A DNA stretch of 64,000 nucleotides from Acidobacteriota bacterium (GTDB lineage Bacteria > Acidobacteriota > Blastocatellia > Pyrinomonadales > Pyrinomonadaceae), in assembly GCA_019639135.1 (NCBI GenBank), contig JAHBSL010000002.1, positions 1 to 64,000 of the forward strand, given 5' to 3'. The first letter of the stretch is position 1; each line of letters begins with the position of its first letter. Below, in pieces: positions 44,046-52,242 of the stretch. Below the pieces are notes generated by a model, which saw only the letters and a list, made by a program, of their open reading frames with translations, ran no database searches and was not told the origin of the DNA. Both the position numbers and the translations under genes were made by a program.

Positions 44046-45395
44046 ATGAGTTCTGTTCTTATTGTTGACGACGAGCCGAGTATTCGCGAGACGCTTCGCG
44101 GGGTGCTTGAGGACGAGGGGTTTGACGTTACGGATGCGGCGACGGGCGAGGCGTGCCTTGAGGTCACGCGGAAAGAGCATTTTGCGTGCATCCTGCTCGA
44201 TATCTGGCTCGGAGATGGCATTGACGGGCTCGAGACGCTGCAGAAACTCCGCGAAGAGGGAAACGACGCAGCCGTCGTAATGATCTCCGGCCACGGGAAT
44301 ATCGAGACTGCCGTCCGCTCGACCAAGCTCGGTGCTTTTGATTTTATTGAAAAGCCGCTCAGCCTTGAGCGGACGATCGTCACGGTGAAGAACGCCGTCC
44401 GCCAACGCGAACTCGAACGGACAAATCAACAGCTTCAGCAGGACCTCGCCGATGAATACGTGATGGTCGGCGAATCGGTCGCGATGCGGGCTCTCCGCAA
44501 GCAGATCTCTATAGTTGCTCCCTCGGATGGCCGCGTGCTCATTTCCGGCGAGAGCGGAACGGGAAAGGAGCTGGTCGCCCGGGCGATCCACTCGCAGTCG
44601 AAGCGGCGGGCGGCCCCTTTCGTTGAGATAAATTCAGCCGCGATCCCGGAAGACCTCGTCGAATCCGAACTCTTCGGCCATGTGAAAGGTGCGTTCTCCG
44701 GTGCGCTTGCCAATAAGAAAGGCAAGTTTGAGATCGCCGATGGAGCGACGCTTTTCTTGGACGAGATCGGTGATATGTCGCCGCGGGTGCAGGCGAAAAT
44801 GCTTCGGGTGCTTGAGGAACAGCGCTTCGAACCGGTCGGCAGCAATACCGCGATCAAGGTCGATGTCCGCGTTATCTCGGCGACCAACAAACAGCTCGAT
44901 TCGCTTATCGATAACGGAAACTTCCGCGCCGATCTTTTCTATCGGCTCAACGTCATTCCGTTCCAGGTGCCGCCGCTCCGCGAGCGAAGCGAGGATATCC
45001 CGCTGCTGGTCGAGCACTTCAACCGGCGATTCTCGGCGGACTACGGAAGACCGGCGAAGACCTTTGCGGAAGATGCCATCGAAGCCCTCAAGAAATACAC
45101 CTGGCCGGGGAACGTACGCGAACTGCGGAACACGGTCGAGCGGGTCATAATAATGACCGCGAAGCAGAAGATCGCCGCCGCCGATCTGCCCTCGTTCGGC
45201 ACCTCCGATGAAGCCCCCGCCGCGAGCTTTCGGTTCCCATCGTTCAAGGCCGCGACCGATGCGTATCAGCGTGAGTTCATTCTTCACAAACTCGCCGAAC
45301 ACGACGGCAACGTAAGCAAGGCTGCCGAAGAAATGGGCGTCGACCGCAGCCACCTCTACCGCCGAATGCGAAATCTTGGCATTCACCAGAGATAG
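44046..45395 (+). CDS. NtrC/NtrX-like sigma54-dependent response regulator
   Basis: The 449-aa regulator has a receiver domain with phosphoacceptor Asp52 (ILLDIWLGDGIDG). An AAA+ sigma54 activator domain follows, with Walker A GESGTGKE, Walker B FLDEIGDM and the arginine-rich LFYRLNVIPFQVPPLRER segment. The sigma54-contacting loop reads GAFSGA where most family members have GAFTGA. A Fis-type helix-turn-helix ends the protein (GNVSKAAEEMGVDRSHLYRRM). With the upstream kinase it forms an NtrY/NtrX-like pair; a sigma54 promoter lies nearby before glnA. The ATG at 44046 is one codon after a TTG. Confidence 0.94.
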   Translation: MSSVLIVDDEPSIRETLRGVLEDEGFDVTDAATGEACLEVTRKEHFACILLDIWLGDGIDGLETLQKLREEGNDAAVVMISGHGNIETAVRSTKLGAFDFIEKPLSLERTIVTVKNAVRQRELERTNQQLQQDLADEYVMVGESVAMRALRKQISIVAPSDGRVLISGESGTGKELVARAIHSQSKRRAAPFVEINSAAIPEDLVESELFGHVKGAFSGALANKKGKFEIADGATLFLDEIGDMSPRVQAKMLRVLEEQRFEPVGSNTAIKVDVRVISATNKQLDSLIDNGNFRADLFYRLNVIPFQVPPLRERSEDIPLLVEHFNRRFSADYGRPAKTFAEDAIEALKKYTWPGNVRELRNTVERVIIMTAKQKIAAADLPSFGTSDEAPAASFRFPSFKAATDAYQREFILHKLAEHDGNVSKAAEEMGVDRSHLYRRMRNLGIHQR

Positions 45396-45398
45396 TGC

Positions 45399-45903
45399 TT
45401 AAGATCTTGGTTCGTTCGATCGGGCTTCGATCTCAGCCTTGTATCTCGCCATCTCGCGGTCAAATTCTTCGAACTCGCGATCTCTTTCGCGTCGCTCGCG
45501 TTCCTTGTTTGTGTAGAATTTAACGCCTTTTATGTCCGTGTTTTTCAGTGATTCAAGCCAGCCGTGAAGCTGCTTCGAGATATTGGTTGAGCGTCCGATC
45601 AGATCTGAGCTCTCAGATTTGAAATTTGAAAATCGGTCAGACCGTTCGCAGAGCCGAAGCATTGATCGTGTTTCGCCTGCGGAGCCACGAGAGATGTAAA
45701 GAAACTGGATCAACTCGGTCGTTGTCTCACGTTCGAACCCCTCGGCGATGTTGTTTGAGATAGAAAGTGATGCCCATTCCAATTGGTTCTTGAGGTCACC
45801 CAGGCCGCGAAAGTCTGCTTTCTCTGAGAAGGCAAAAACCCGGAGAGCGAGTTCGACGGAAGCTTGCCAGACCGGGAGTTCTTCAAAAAACTCGGTATTT
45901 CAT
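45399..45903 (-). pseudogene. Four-helix bundle protein (S23/TIGR02436 family), frameshifted
   Basis: The main frame encodes LPVWQASVELALRVFAFSEK...LSISNNIAEGFER, the hallmark of the 23S-rRNA-IVS-type four-helix bundle family, plus an unusual charged C-terminal tail (RERRERDREFEEFDREM). No start exists in that frame. An ATG at 45903 reads MKYRVF and then hits a stop, unless one T is removed from a run of six (45885-45890), which restores MKYRVFEELPVWQ. So the gene carries a single-base frameshift or a sequencing error. It may be translated by slippage. It lies downstream of the M3 peptidase gene on the same strand. Confidence 0.8.
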
Positions 45904-45919
45904 TTCTATCGAAAAGTGA

Positions 45920-45945
45920 GATCCGTCCCGAGAGCGGAACGGATC
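45920..45945 (-). terminator. Possible hairpin downstream of the M3 peptidase gene
   Basis: GATCCGT and ACGGATC form a 7-bp inverted repeat with a 12-nt loop, between the M3 stop and the S23-type gene. No strong T-run follows, so termination is uncertain. Confidence 0.35.
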
Positions 45946-45976
45946 CCATTTGAAAACGGCCTACATCTAATTGTGA

Positions 45977-48139
45977 TTAAAATCCGCGCTTCTTCATCAG
46001 AGCCTCTACCCTTGGGTCGCGGCCGCGGAATTTGCGATAGGCCTCGGCCGGGTCCATTGTGTTGCCGACCGAGAAGATATACTTCACCAGCCGCTCGCCG
46101 ACCGCTTTGTCATACGGCCCCTTTCCTTCCGTAAAGGCGCCATAAGCGTCCGCGGTGATCACATCCGACCAGAGATAGCTGTAGTATCCGGCCGAGTAGC
46201 CGTCGCTGCCGAAAGCGTGGGCGAACTGCGGCGTCCGGTGGCGCATCACGAGTTCACGCGGCATACCGAGTTTATCGAGCGTTTCCTTTTCGAACTTCGC
46301 GACATCGATCTTCTGCGAACCCGCCAGGTGGAGCTTCATATCGATCAAAGCACTCGCCAGATATTCCGTCGTCGCAAAGCCCTGATTAAAGGTCGCTGCC
46401 CGCTCGATCTTGTTGACAAGATCCTGCGGTATCGGTTTGCCGGTCTGGTAATGGACAGCGTACTTTTGCAGAACTTCCGGAGTTGAAAGCCAGTGCTCAA
46501 GCAACTGTGACGGGAACTCAACGTAGTCGCGAGAGACGGCAGTACCTGAAAGCGACGGGTAGTTCACATTCGATGAAAGCCCGTGAAGCGCGTGGCCAAA
46601 CTCGTGAAACATCGTGTTCGCGTCGTCCCATGAGATCAGCACAGGCTCACCCGGCTTACCCTTAACAAAGTTCGAATTGTTCGAGACGATCGTCGTCACC
46701 TCGCCGTCAAATCGCGACTGCGAACGGTAGGCGTTCATCCATGCGCCCGAACGCTTGCCATCGCGGGCATAGGGGTCGAAATACCAGAGCCCGACGTGCT
46801 TGCCGGTCGTTTTGTTCTTGACCTCCCAAACGGTAACGTCCGGATGGAAAACCGGTACGTTGTTGACCGGGGAGAAGGTAAAGTTGAAGAGCTCGCCCGC
46901 GACCCAGAACATTGCCTCGCGGATCTTATCGAGCTGCAGATACTGCTTCACCTCATTTGCATCGAGGTCGTAGCGGTCCTTGCGGACCTTTTCCATGTGG
47001 TAGCGATAGTCCCACGGTTCGATCTTGATCTTCGCGCCTTGCTTGTCTGCAAGTGCCTGCATGTCGCGGACCTCTTCCTTTACACGACCGATCGCCGGGG
47101 TCCATACGGCCTCGAGCAATTCCATTGCCCGCTCCGGCGTTTTCGCCATCGCGTTCTCGAGCCGCCAATGGGCATGCGTTTCGTAACCGAGTAGCTTGGC
47201 CCGTTCGGCGCGAAGCTGAAGTATCTCAGCGATGATCGCTTTGTTGTCGGTCTCGCCGCCGTTATCGCCCCGCATTATGAACATCTTCCAGACCTTCTCG
47301 CGGAGATCGCGGCGTTCGGCGTAAGTAAGGAACGGATCGACCGAGGACCGCGTGTTGCGGATGATCCAGCTACCCTTTAGGCCCTTTGCGGCTGCATCCG
47401 CCGCGGCTCCGTCCTTGAAGGATTGCGACATTCCTGCCAGATCTGCCTCGTTCTTGATCTCGATATACTGGTCGTTCTCGTCCTTCAGAAGATTTTGGCC
47501 AAACTTCGTGAAGTGCCCGGCAAGTGCCTGGTTGATCTCAGAAAGGCGAGCCTTTTGTTCGGCGTTCAGCTTGGCACCGGCCCGCACAAAGTTCGTGTAA
47601 TAAACCCATGTAAGCCTCTGCTGTTCCGGCGTTAATTTAGCTTTTTCCGGCGAGTTGTAAACTGCTTCGATCTTCTTAAAGAGGCCCTCATTCTGAGTGA
47701 TCTTGTCATTGAACGCGGCAAGCTTCGGAGCCATCTCACGCTGAACCTTGGCGAACTCCGGCGAGTTCATGTTCGCCGCCCAGATGTAATAGACCGTTGA
47801 CACGCGTTCCATCTTGGAACCCGCCTTTTCCATCGCGGCAATAGTATTTTCAAATGTCGGGACCGCACGGTCATTCGCGATCGCGTTGACCTCTTGTAAC
47901 TGTTCGGCCATGGCCTCTTCGAGTGCAGGGGCAAAGGCTTCGACCTTCACTTTGTCAAAGGCAGGGACTCCGCTGAAAGGCCCTGTCCAATCTTTGGTCA
48001 GTGCCTCGACTGCGGCCTTATCGACTTCCGCTGCCGAAGCCGTCGTTTGGTTACTTGTGGTCATAAAAATCGTCGAAATGGCTCCGGCTGCGAGTGCGGC
48101 CGCGAGGTAGCCCTTTCCGTTTTTGAAGATGTGCTTCAT
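45977..48139 (-). CDS. M3 family metallopeptidase (Dcp / oligopeptidase A-like), exported
   Basis: The 720-aa zinc peptidase begins with an export signal (MKHIFKNGKGYLAAALAAGAIS). The catalytic HEFGH is at residues 512-516 in TMFHEFGHALHGLSS, and a third ligand Glu lies about 25 residues on in RDYVEFPSQLLEHW. LWYFDPYARDGKRSGAWM is a further family motif. It would trim short peptides, probably in the periplasm; the closest type is the dipeptidyl carboxypeptidase Dcp. The 390-bp gap to glnA holds its promoter, which I could not place. Confidence 0.94.
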   Translation of the reverse strand: MKHIFKNGKGYLAAALAAGAISTIFMTTSNQTTASAAEVDKAAVEALTKDWTGPFSGVPAFDKVKVEAFAPALEEAMAEQLQEVNAIANDRAVPTFENTIAAMEKAGSKMERVSTVYYIWAANMNSPEFAKVQREMAPKLAAFNDKITQNEGLFKKIEAVYNSPEKAKLTPEQQRLTWVYYTNFVRAGAKLNAEQKARLSEINQALAGHFTKFGQNLLKDENDQYIEIKNEADLAGMSQSFKDGAAADAAAKGLKGSWIIRNTRSSVDPFLTYAERRDLREKVWKMFIMRGDNGGETDNKAIIAEILQLRAERAKLLGYETHAHWRLENAMAKTPERAMELLEAVWTPAIGRVKEEVRDMQALADKQGAKIKIEPWDYRYHMEKVRKDRYDLDANEVKQYLQLDKIREAMFWVAGELFNFTFSPVNNVPVFHPDVTVWEVKNKTTGKHVGLWYFDPYARDGKRSGAWMNAYRSQSRFDGEVTTIVSNNSNFVKGKPGEPVLISWDDANTMFHEFGHALHGLSSNVNYPSLSGTAVSRDYVEFPSQLLEHWLSTPEVLQKYAVHYQTGKPIPQDLVNKIERAATFNQGFATTEYLASALIDMKLHLAGSQKIDVAKFEKETLDKLGMPRELVMRHRTPQFAHAFGSDGYSAGYYSYLWSDVITADAYGAFTEGKGPYDKAVGERLVKYIFSVGNTMDPAEAYRKFRGRDPRVEALMKKRGF

Positions 48140-48316
48140 TTCTTGCTCCTGAGATGGGTTAGATTATTGCTTTATTCTGACTTTAAATTGCTGTCGTATC
48201 AAATACGGTTTACTGACCGGACTGGTTTCGCCCGGCAGACGCCTCGGGTTTGATTCGATTCACGAAGCCGACGTTGGCAGGAGATTCATCCGGCGGACTC
48301 CTGACTGCCGTTGACT

Positions 48317-48330
48317 CTACAAAACTGTAG
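48317..48330. promoter_or_regulatory. Short inverted repeat upstream of glnA
   Basis: CTACA-AAAC-TGTAG lies about 130 bp upstream of the sigma54 promoter, at a distance usual for activator binding sites. A role as an enhancer site is speculative. The rest of 48140-48446 shows nothing else I can support. Confidence 0.3.
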
Positions 48331-48447
48331 CCAATTTAACTGTCAGGCAACGAATCTGTAGTATGACCGGACGATTCAGGTCTTTTCGACGATCTTTAAC
48401 CCTTTGTATTATCTACAATGACACAATTTCCTCTCATTTATGACGAG

Positions 48448-48461
48448 GGCACGCTGATTGC
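48448..48461 (+). promoter_or_regulatory. Sigma54 (RpoN) promoter of glnA
   Basis: GGCACGCTGATTGC has GG at 48448-48449 and GC at 48460-48461 with the required 10-bp spacing, and matches GGCACG-N4-TTGC exactly. It predicts a start near 48473 and a leader of about 57 nt before the glnA ATG. Confidence 0.85.
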
Positions 48462-48529
48462 CAATATGATCGTGTCTAAATCCAATAAACGGGTCATGGA
48501 ATCCCGACCATTTAACATATCGAAAAATT

Positions 48530-49951
48530 ATGAACTCTAAGAATGTGATTCATTTTGCTGCCGATCAGGAAGCGCGGTTCGTTTCCGTTCGGTTCTGCGA
48601 CCTTCTCGGTGCCTGGCATCACCTTACGTACCCGATCAGTCAACTGACGGAAGATTCGTTCGAAGATGGCTTCGGCTTCGATGCTTCTTCGCTTCGCGGT
48701 TGGGCGGCGATCAACGAATCCGACATGCTGCTCATTCCGGACCCGTCACGGTTCTGGATGGACCCTTTCACGGACGAGCCGACGCTTTGCCTGATCGCGA
48801 ACGTCGTGGACCCGATCACGAAGGAAGGCTACGGCCTTGACCCGCGTTCGGTCGCGGTACGTGCCGAAAGCTATCTTCGCTTCACCGGGATCGCTGATAC
48901 GGCATATTTCGGGCCGGAGGCGGAGTTCTTCCTGTTCGATGAGGCCGCATTCCATAACGACCAGAATTCGGCGGGATATTTTCTCGACTCGGAAGAGGGG
49001 CATTGGAACAGCCGCCGAAGCCGCGACGAAATGCGGCCGAACATGGGTTACCACATTCGGCCCAAAGAAGGCTACGTCCCGGTTGCCCCGCTCGACAGCC
49101 TGATCGATATTCGCAACACCATTTCGCTTACGCTCGCAGCGGTCGGAATTGATGTCGAATGCCACCACCACGAGGTCGCGACGGCGGGCCAGTGCGAGAT
49201 CGATTTCCGCTTTTCGAACATGCTCCACACGGCGGACAACCTGATGCTCTTCAAATATGTTGTGAAGAACACGGCCGCCGCCTACGGCAAGACCGCGACC
49301 TTTATGCCCAAGCCGCTCTTTGGCGACAACGGTTCGGGGATGCACGTTCACCAATCGCTCTGGCGCGACGGGGATCCGCTCTTTGCCGGCGATCAATATG
49401 CCGGCCTTTCGGAAATGGCGAAGTTTTACATCGGCGGATTGCTCAAGCACGCGCCGGCCCTGGTCGCATTTGCTGCCCCGACGACGAACAGCTACAAGCG
49501 GCTCGTCCCGGGCTATGAAGCGCCGGTGAATCTCGCATATTCGGCCCGAAATCGCTCGGCGGCGGTTCGCATACCGATGTTCTCGGCATCGCCGAAGGCG
49601 AAGCGGCTCGAGTTCCGGCCGCCGGACCCGACGTGCAATCCGTACATCACTTTCGCGGCCTTGATGATGGCGGGACTCGACGGCATTCAGAACCGCATCG
49701 ATCCGGGCGAGCCGCTCGATAAGGACATTTACGATCTGCCGCCCGAGGAATTGAAGAACGTGCCGTCGCTGCCCGGAACGCTCGACGAAGCGCTGATCGC
49801 GCTCGAAGCTGATCACGACTTCCTGCTGAAAGGCGATGTGTTTTCGAAGGCGATGATCGAACGCTGGATCGCGTACAAACGCGAAAAGGAGATCGCTCCG
49901 CTCCGCCTGCGGCCGCATCCGCTTGAGTTTTCGATGTATTACGACGTCTAG
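48530..49951 (+). CDS. glnA: Glutamine synthetase, type I
   Basis: The 473-aa enzyme makes glutamine from glutamate and ammonia. [10 protein letters not shown], the metal-binding [11 protein letters not shown], the ATP-binding [12 protein letters not shown] and RVPMFS-like sequence ([35 protein letters not shown]) are present. Tyr401 in [10 protein letters not shown] corresponds to the adenylylation site of GSI-beta enzymes, so control by GlnE is expected. A near-perfect sigma54 promoter lies about 70 bp upstream and an NtrX-like activator is encoded nearby. A terminator follows. Confidence 0.97.
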   Translation: MNSKNVIHFAADQEARFVSVRFCDLLGAWHHLTYPISQLTEDSFEDGFGFDASSLRGWAAINESDMLLIPDPSRFWMDPFTDEPTLCLIANVVDPITKEGYGLDPRSVAVRAESYLRFTGIADTAYFGPEAEFFLFDEAAFHNDQNSAGYFLDSEEGHWNSRRSRDEMRPNMGYHIRPKEGYVPVAPLDSLIDIRNTISLTLAAVGIDVECHHHEVATAGQCEIDFRFSNMLHTADNLMLFKYVVKNTAAAYGKTATFMPKPLFGDNGSGMHVHQSLWRDGDPLFAGDQYAGLSEMAKFYIGGLLKHAPALVAFAAPTTNSYKRLVPGYEAPVNLAYSARNRSAAVRIPMFSASPKAKRLEFRPPDPTCNPYITFAALMMAGLDGIQNRIDPGEPLDKDIYDLPPEELKNVPSLPGTLDEALIALEADHDFLLKGDVFSKAMIERWIAYKREKEIAPLRLRPHPLEFSMYYDV

Positions 49952-49970
49952 GCTCTCGCCGCGATCGGTC

Positions 49971-50010
49971 AAAACGAAAAGGCTGTCTGAAAAGGCGGCC
50001 TTTTTCGTTT
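49971..50010 (+). terminator. Terminator after glnA
   Basis: AAAACGAAAAGGC pairs with GCCTTTTTCGTTT, with one bulged base, across a 14-nt loop. The T-run is part of the stem. Confidence 0.75.
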
Positions 50011-50082
50011 AATGCAGGGCGGGCAATGGTCGAACCGGCAAAATCTGCAACAAAAAGCTGTTAATGAGCGGTTTATTGACGT

Positions 50083-50334
50083 CGCGGAACCATTCCGCCA
50101 CGTCCGCAAACCATTCCGACACGTCCTAAAATCGTTTTGAGAGGTCCTAAAACCATTTTGAGAGGTCCTAAAATCGTTTTGAGAGGTCCTAAAACCATTT
50201 TGGGAGGTCCTAAAACCATTTTGAGAGGTCCTAAAACCATTTTGAGAGGTCCTAAAACCATTTTGGGAGGTCGTAAAACCATTTTGAGAGGTCCTAAAAC
50301 CAATTTGGGAGGTCGTAAAACCATTCTGAGACGT
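50083..50334. repeat. 21-bp tandem array, 12 units
   Basis: Exactly twelve 21-bp units fill 252 bp. The common unit is CCTAAAACCATTTTGAGAGG plus T; the first two are more diverged (CCATTCCGCCACGT type) and a partial thirteenth follows. Three of the reading frames stay open as heptapeptides: RGPKTIL on plus, FRTSQNG and VLGPLKM on minus. No clear gene uses any of them. The gap 50011-50464 otherwise holds no gene. Confidence 0.92.
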
Positions 50335-50464
50335 CCTAAAGCGATTGATTTGGGCCGTGAAACGGGCCCGCGAGCGATCTCGGAGATACCGGCCAAGGTT
50401 CGTTTCTACATTTCGGACCGCCGTTCTTTTACGCCGCAAACTAATTTGATTATTATTAGAAGTG

Positions 50465-51142
50465 ATGTTTTTGGTTAAGTCGTTCAGGCGGATAGGTATG
50501 AATGGGTGCGCCGCGGTTCTGGCCGCGGCGGCAATTGCGATCTCCGGTTGCGGCGGTTCGGGCGAGTCCGAAGTTTCGGCTTCAAATGCCTCGGACTCGA
50601 ACACGACGACCGTGGTCAAGCCGGTTCAGGTCGATCCGAGCGAGGTGAATTCGCCTTCGGCAGAGGCTCCGGGTGACGCGAATGCGAACACGCCGCTGAA
50701 TCCGCTGGAGCAGGAACGCCTGATAAAGGAAGAGCGGGCAAGGCAGGCGAACATCAAATTGCCGGATGGCGTTGTGCATCCGGGCCAGCGGGCCGAACCG
50801 CTCGCCCGGCCGGCGCCGGATAATTCGACCTATTCGACGAAGCTGACCGACGTCGCGACCGAGACGCGGCAGTTTCGCTCGCACCCGCAGATCAACAAGG
50901 TCGAGCGAATTACGGATACCAACGGTTCGCGAGTGAAGATCTATTTGAAGAACGGAAAAATCGTCGATGCGGACCCGAACCGTTTTCGCCAGATCGCCAA
51001 TGTCTCGGTCAATGAATTTATACTGGCCGCCGGCCTGACGCCGCCCGCGACGCCGACCCCGCCGCCTTCCACGGCTCCGGGTAAGGGCGGAAACGATCCG
51101 GCAAAGGTCCCGAACGTTTTCCCGGGCCGCCCGAACAATTGA
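50465..51142 (+). CDS. Unknown lipoprotein
   Basis: The 225-aa protein starts at ATG 50465 or, more simply, at ATG 50498 (MNGCAAVLAAAAIAISGCGG). The lipobox ISGC is good. The next ~70 residues are low-complexity and Asn/Ser/Thr-rich, as is common just after a lipidated cysteine. A compact region (SHPQINKVERITDTNGSRVKIYLKNGKIVDADPNRF) follows, then a Pro-rich end (TPPATPTPPPSTAPG). No family is recognised. It precedes the CPCC protein and pyrF on the same strand. Confidence 0.78.
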   Translation: MFLVKSFRRIGMNGCAAVLAAAAIAISGCGGSGESEVSASNASDSNTTTVVKPVQVDPSEVNSPSAEAPGDANANTPLNPLEQERLIKEERARQANIKLPDGVVHPGQRAEPLARPAPDNSTYSTKLTDVATETRQFRSHPQINKVERITDTNGSRVKIYLKNGKIVDADPNRFRQIANVSVNEFILAAGLTPPATPTPPPSTAPGKGGNDPAKVPNVFPGRPNN

Positions 51143-51160
51143 TGTATACTTTTTTCCGGA

Positions 51161-51448
51161 ATGGATAAATTCTCGATAGTTTGCCCCTGCTGCGAAGCCA
51201 CGATCACGGTCGATTCGATGACCGGCAGCGTTCTTTCGCACGAAGAGAAAAAGAAGGTTCTCGGCTCATTCGACGAACTGAAGGGCGAACTCTCAAAGCA
51301 GAAGGAGCTTCGCGATCAGCTTTTTGCCCAGGAAATGGCCTCGATGAAAGACCGCGAACGGCTGCTTGAGGAAAAATTCCAGGAAGCCTTAAAAAAGGCA
51401 GACACCAAATCAAAGGACCCGTTCAAGAACCCGCTGGATCTCGACTGA
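51161..51448 (+). CDS. Small protein with CPCC motif and coiled coil
   Basis: The 95-aa protein opens FSIVCPCCEATITVDSMTG, a possible half metal-binding knuckle (three cysteines within four residues), followed by a charged coiled coil (KKKVLGSFDELKGELSKQKELRDQLF). It has no signal peptide. The family is unrecognised, but the open frame, start spacing and codon use look genuine. It lies 18 bp after the lipoprotein gene and 50 bp before pyrF. Confidence 0.75.
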   Translation: MDKFSIVCPCCEATITVDSMTGSVLSHEEKKKVLGSFDELKGELSKQKELRDQLFAQEMASMKDRERLLEEKFQEALKKADTKSKDPFKNPLDLD

Positions 51449-51498
51449 TCCCGGCCGCATAGTTTGTGACAAAACCCGCAATCGTGAGACAAGAGACC

Positions 51499-52221
51499 AT
51501 GGAACCGCGCGAACGCCTGATCGTGGCACTCGACGTCCCGGATAGGGATGCGGCCCTGGCTGCAGTTGAGGAACTCGGCGGTGCGGTCGGTTCCTTCAAG
51601 ATCGGGATGCAGCTTTTTACATCTGCAGGGCCTGACCTCGTTCGCGAGCTTTCGGCCGCGGGGCACCGCGTTTTTCTCGACCTCAAGTATCACGATATCC
51701 CGAACACGGTCGCGAATGCGGCGGTCGAGGCCACCCGGCTCGGGATATGGATGATGAATGTTCACGCTCTCGGCGGCCGCGAGATGATGTCCCGAACCGC
51801 GGACGCGGTAAACGACGTTTGCGCGAAAGAAGGCCATAATCGGCCTATCCTAATCGCCGTCACTCTTTTGACAAGTAGCGATGCGGCGGTTTTGGCTGAG
51901 CTTGGTATCGGCGGTACAGAAGAAGAAGCGGTGTTGAGAATGGCCCGGCTGACTGCCGCGAGCGGTTTCGATGGTCTTGTCGCCTCGGCCCACGAGGTCG
52001 CGGCGATTCGGCAAGATCCGGTCACGGCAAATTGCGTGACCGTGACGCCCGGAATACGACCTTCGGATGGAACAAATGACGACCAGCGGCGTGTAATGAC
52101 ACCGGAGGCCGCTGTGGCTGCAGGCTCGGACTATATTGTCGTCGGCCGGCCGATAATGAATGCGAACGACAGGCGCTCGATGGCGGAAAGCATCGTGAGT
52201 GCGATAGCCTCGGTCGAATAA
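51499..52221 (+). CDS. pyrF: Orotidine 5'-phosphate decarboxylase
   Basis: The 240-aa enzyme makes UMP from OMP. The start is ATG 51499 (MEPRERLIVALDVPD); a GTG 33 bp upstream is possible. The catalytic Asp-Lys-Asp array is visible in FLDLKYHDIPNTV, and VTPGIRPSDGTNDDQRRVMTP with DYIVVGRPI forms the phosphate-binding end, typical of the short bacterial OMPDC group. Other pyr genes are not in the window. Confidence 0.96.
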   Translation: MEPRERLIVALDVPDRDAALAAVEELGGAVGSFKIGMQLFTSAGPDLVRELSAAGHRVFLDLKYHDIPNTVANAAVEATRLGIWMMNVHALGGREMMSRTADAVNDVCAKEGHNRPILIAVTLLTSSDAAVLAELGIGGTEEEAVLRMARLTAASGFDGLVASAHEVAAIRQDPVTANCVTVTPGIRPSDGTNDDQRRVMTPEAAVAAGSDYIVVGRPIMNANDRRSMAESIVSAIASVE

Positions 52222-52242
52222 ACTACCAGGGGAAAGCTCGAT

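Noticed and set aside
48746..49972. 408-aa minus-strand frame
   Set aside because: It is antisense to glnA and shows no domain signature.
50083..50334. CRISPR array
   Set aside because: Units are contiguous 21-mers with no spacers.
50137..50478. Plus-strand open frame of RGPKTIL repeats
   Set aside because: It begins inside the array and overlaps the lipoprotein start; nothing beyond the repeat supports a gene.
49969..50619. A 216-aa minus-strand open frame through the 21-bp array (FRTSQNG repeats)
   Set aside because: It overlaps the lipoprotein gene antisense, has no clear ribosome-binding site, and the openness follows from the 21-bp period.
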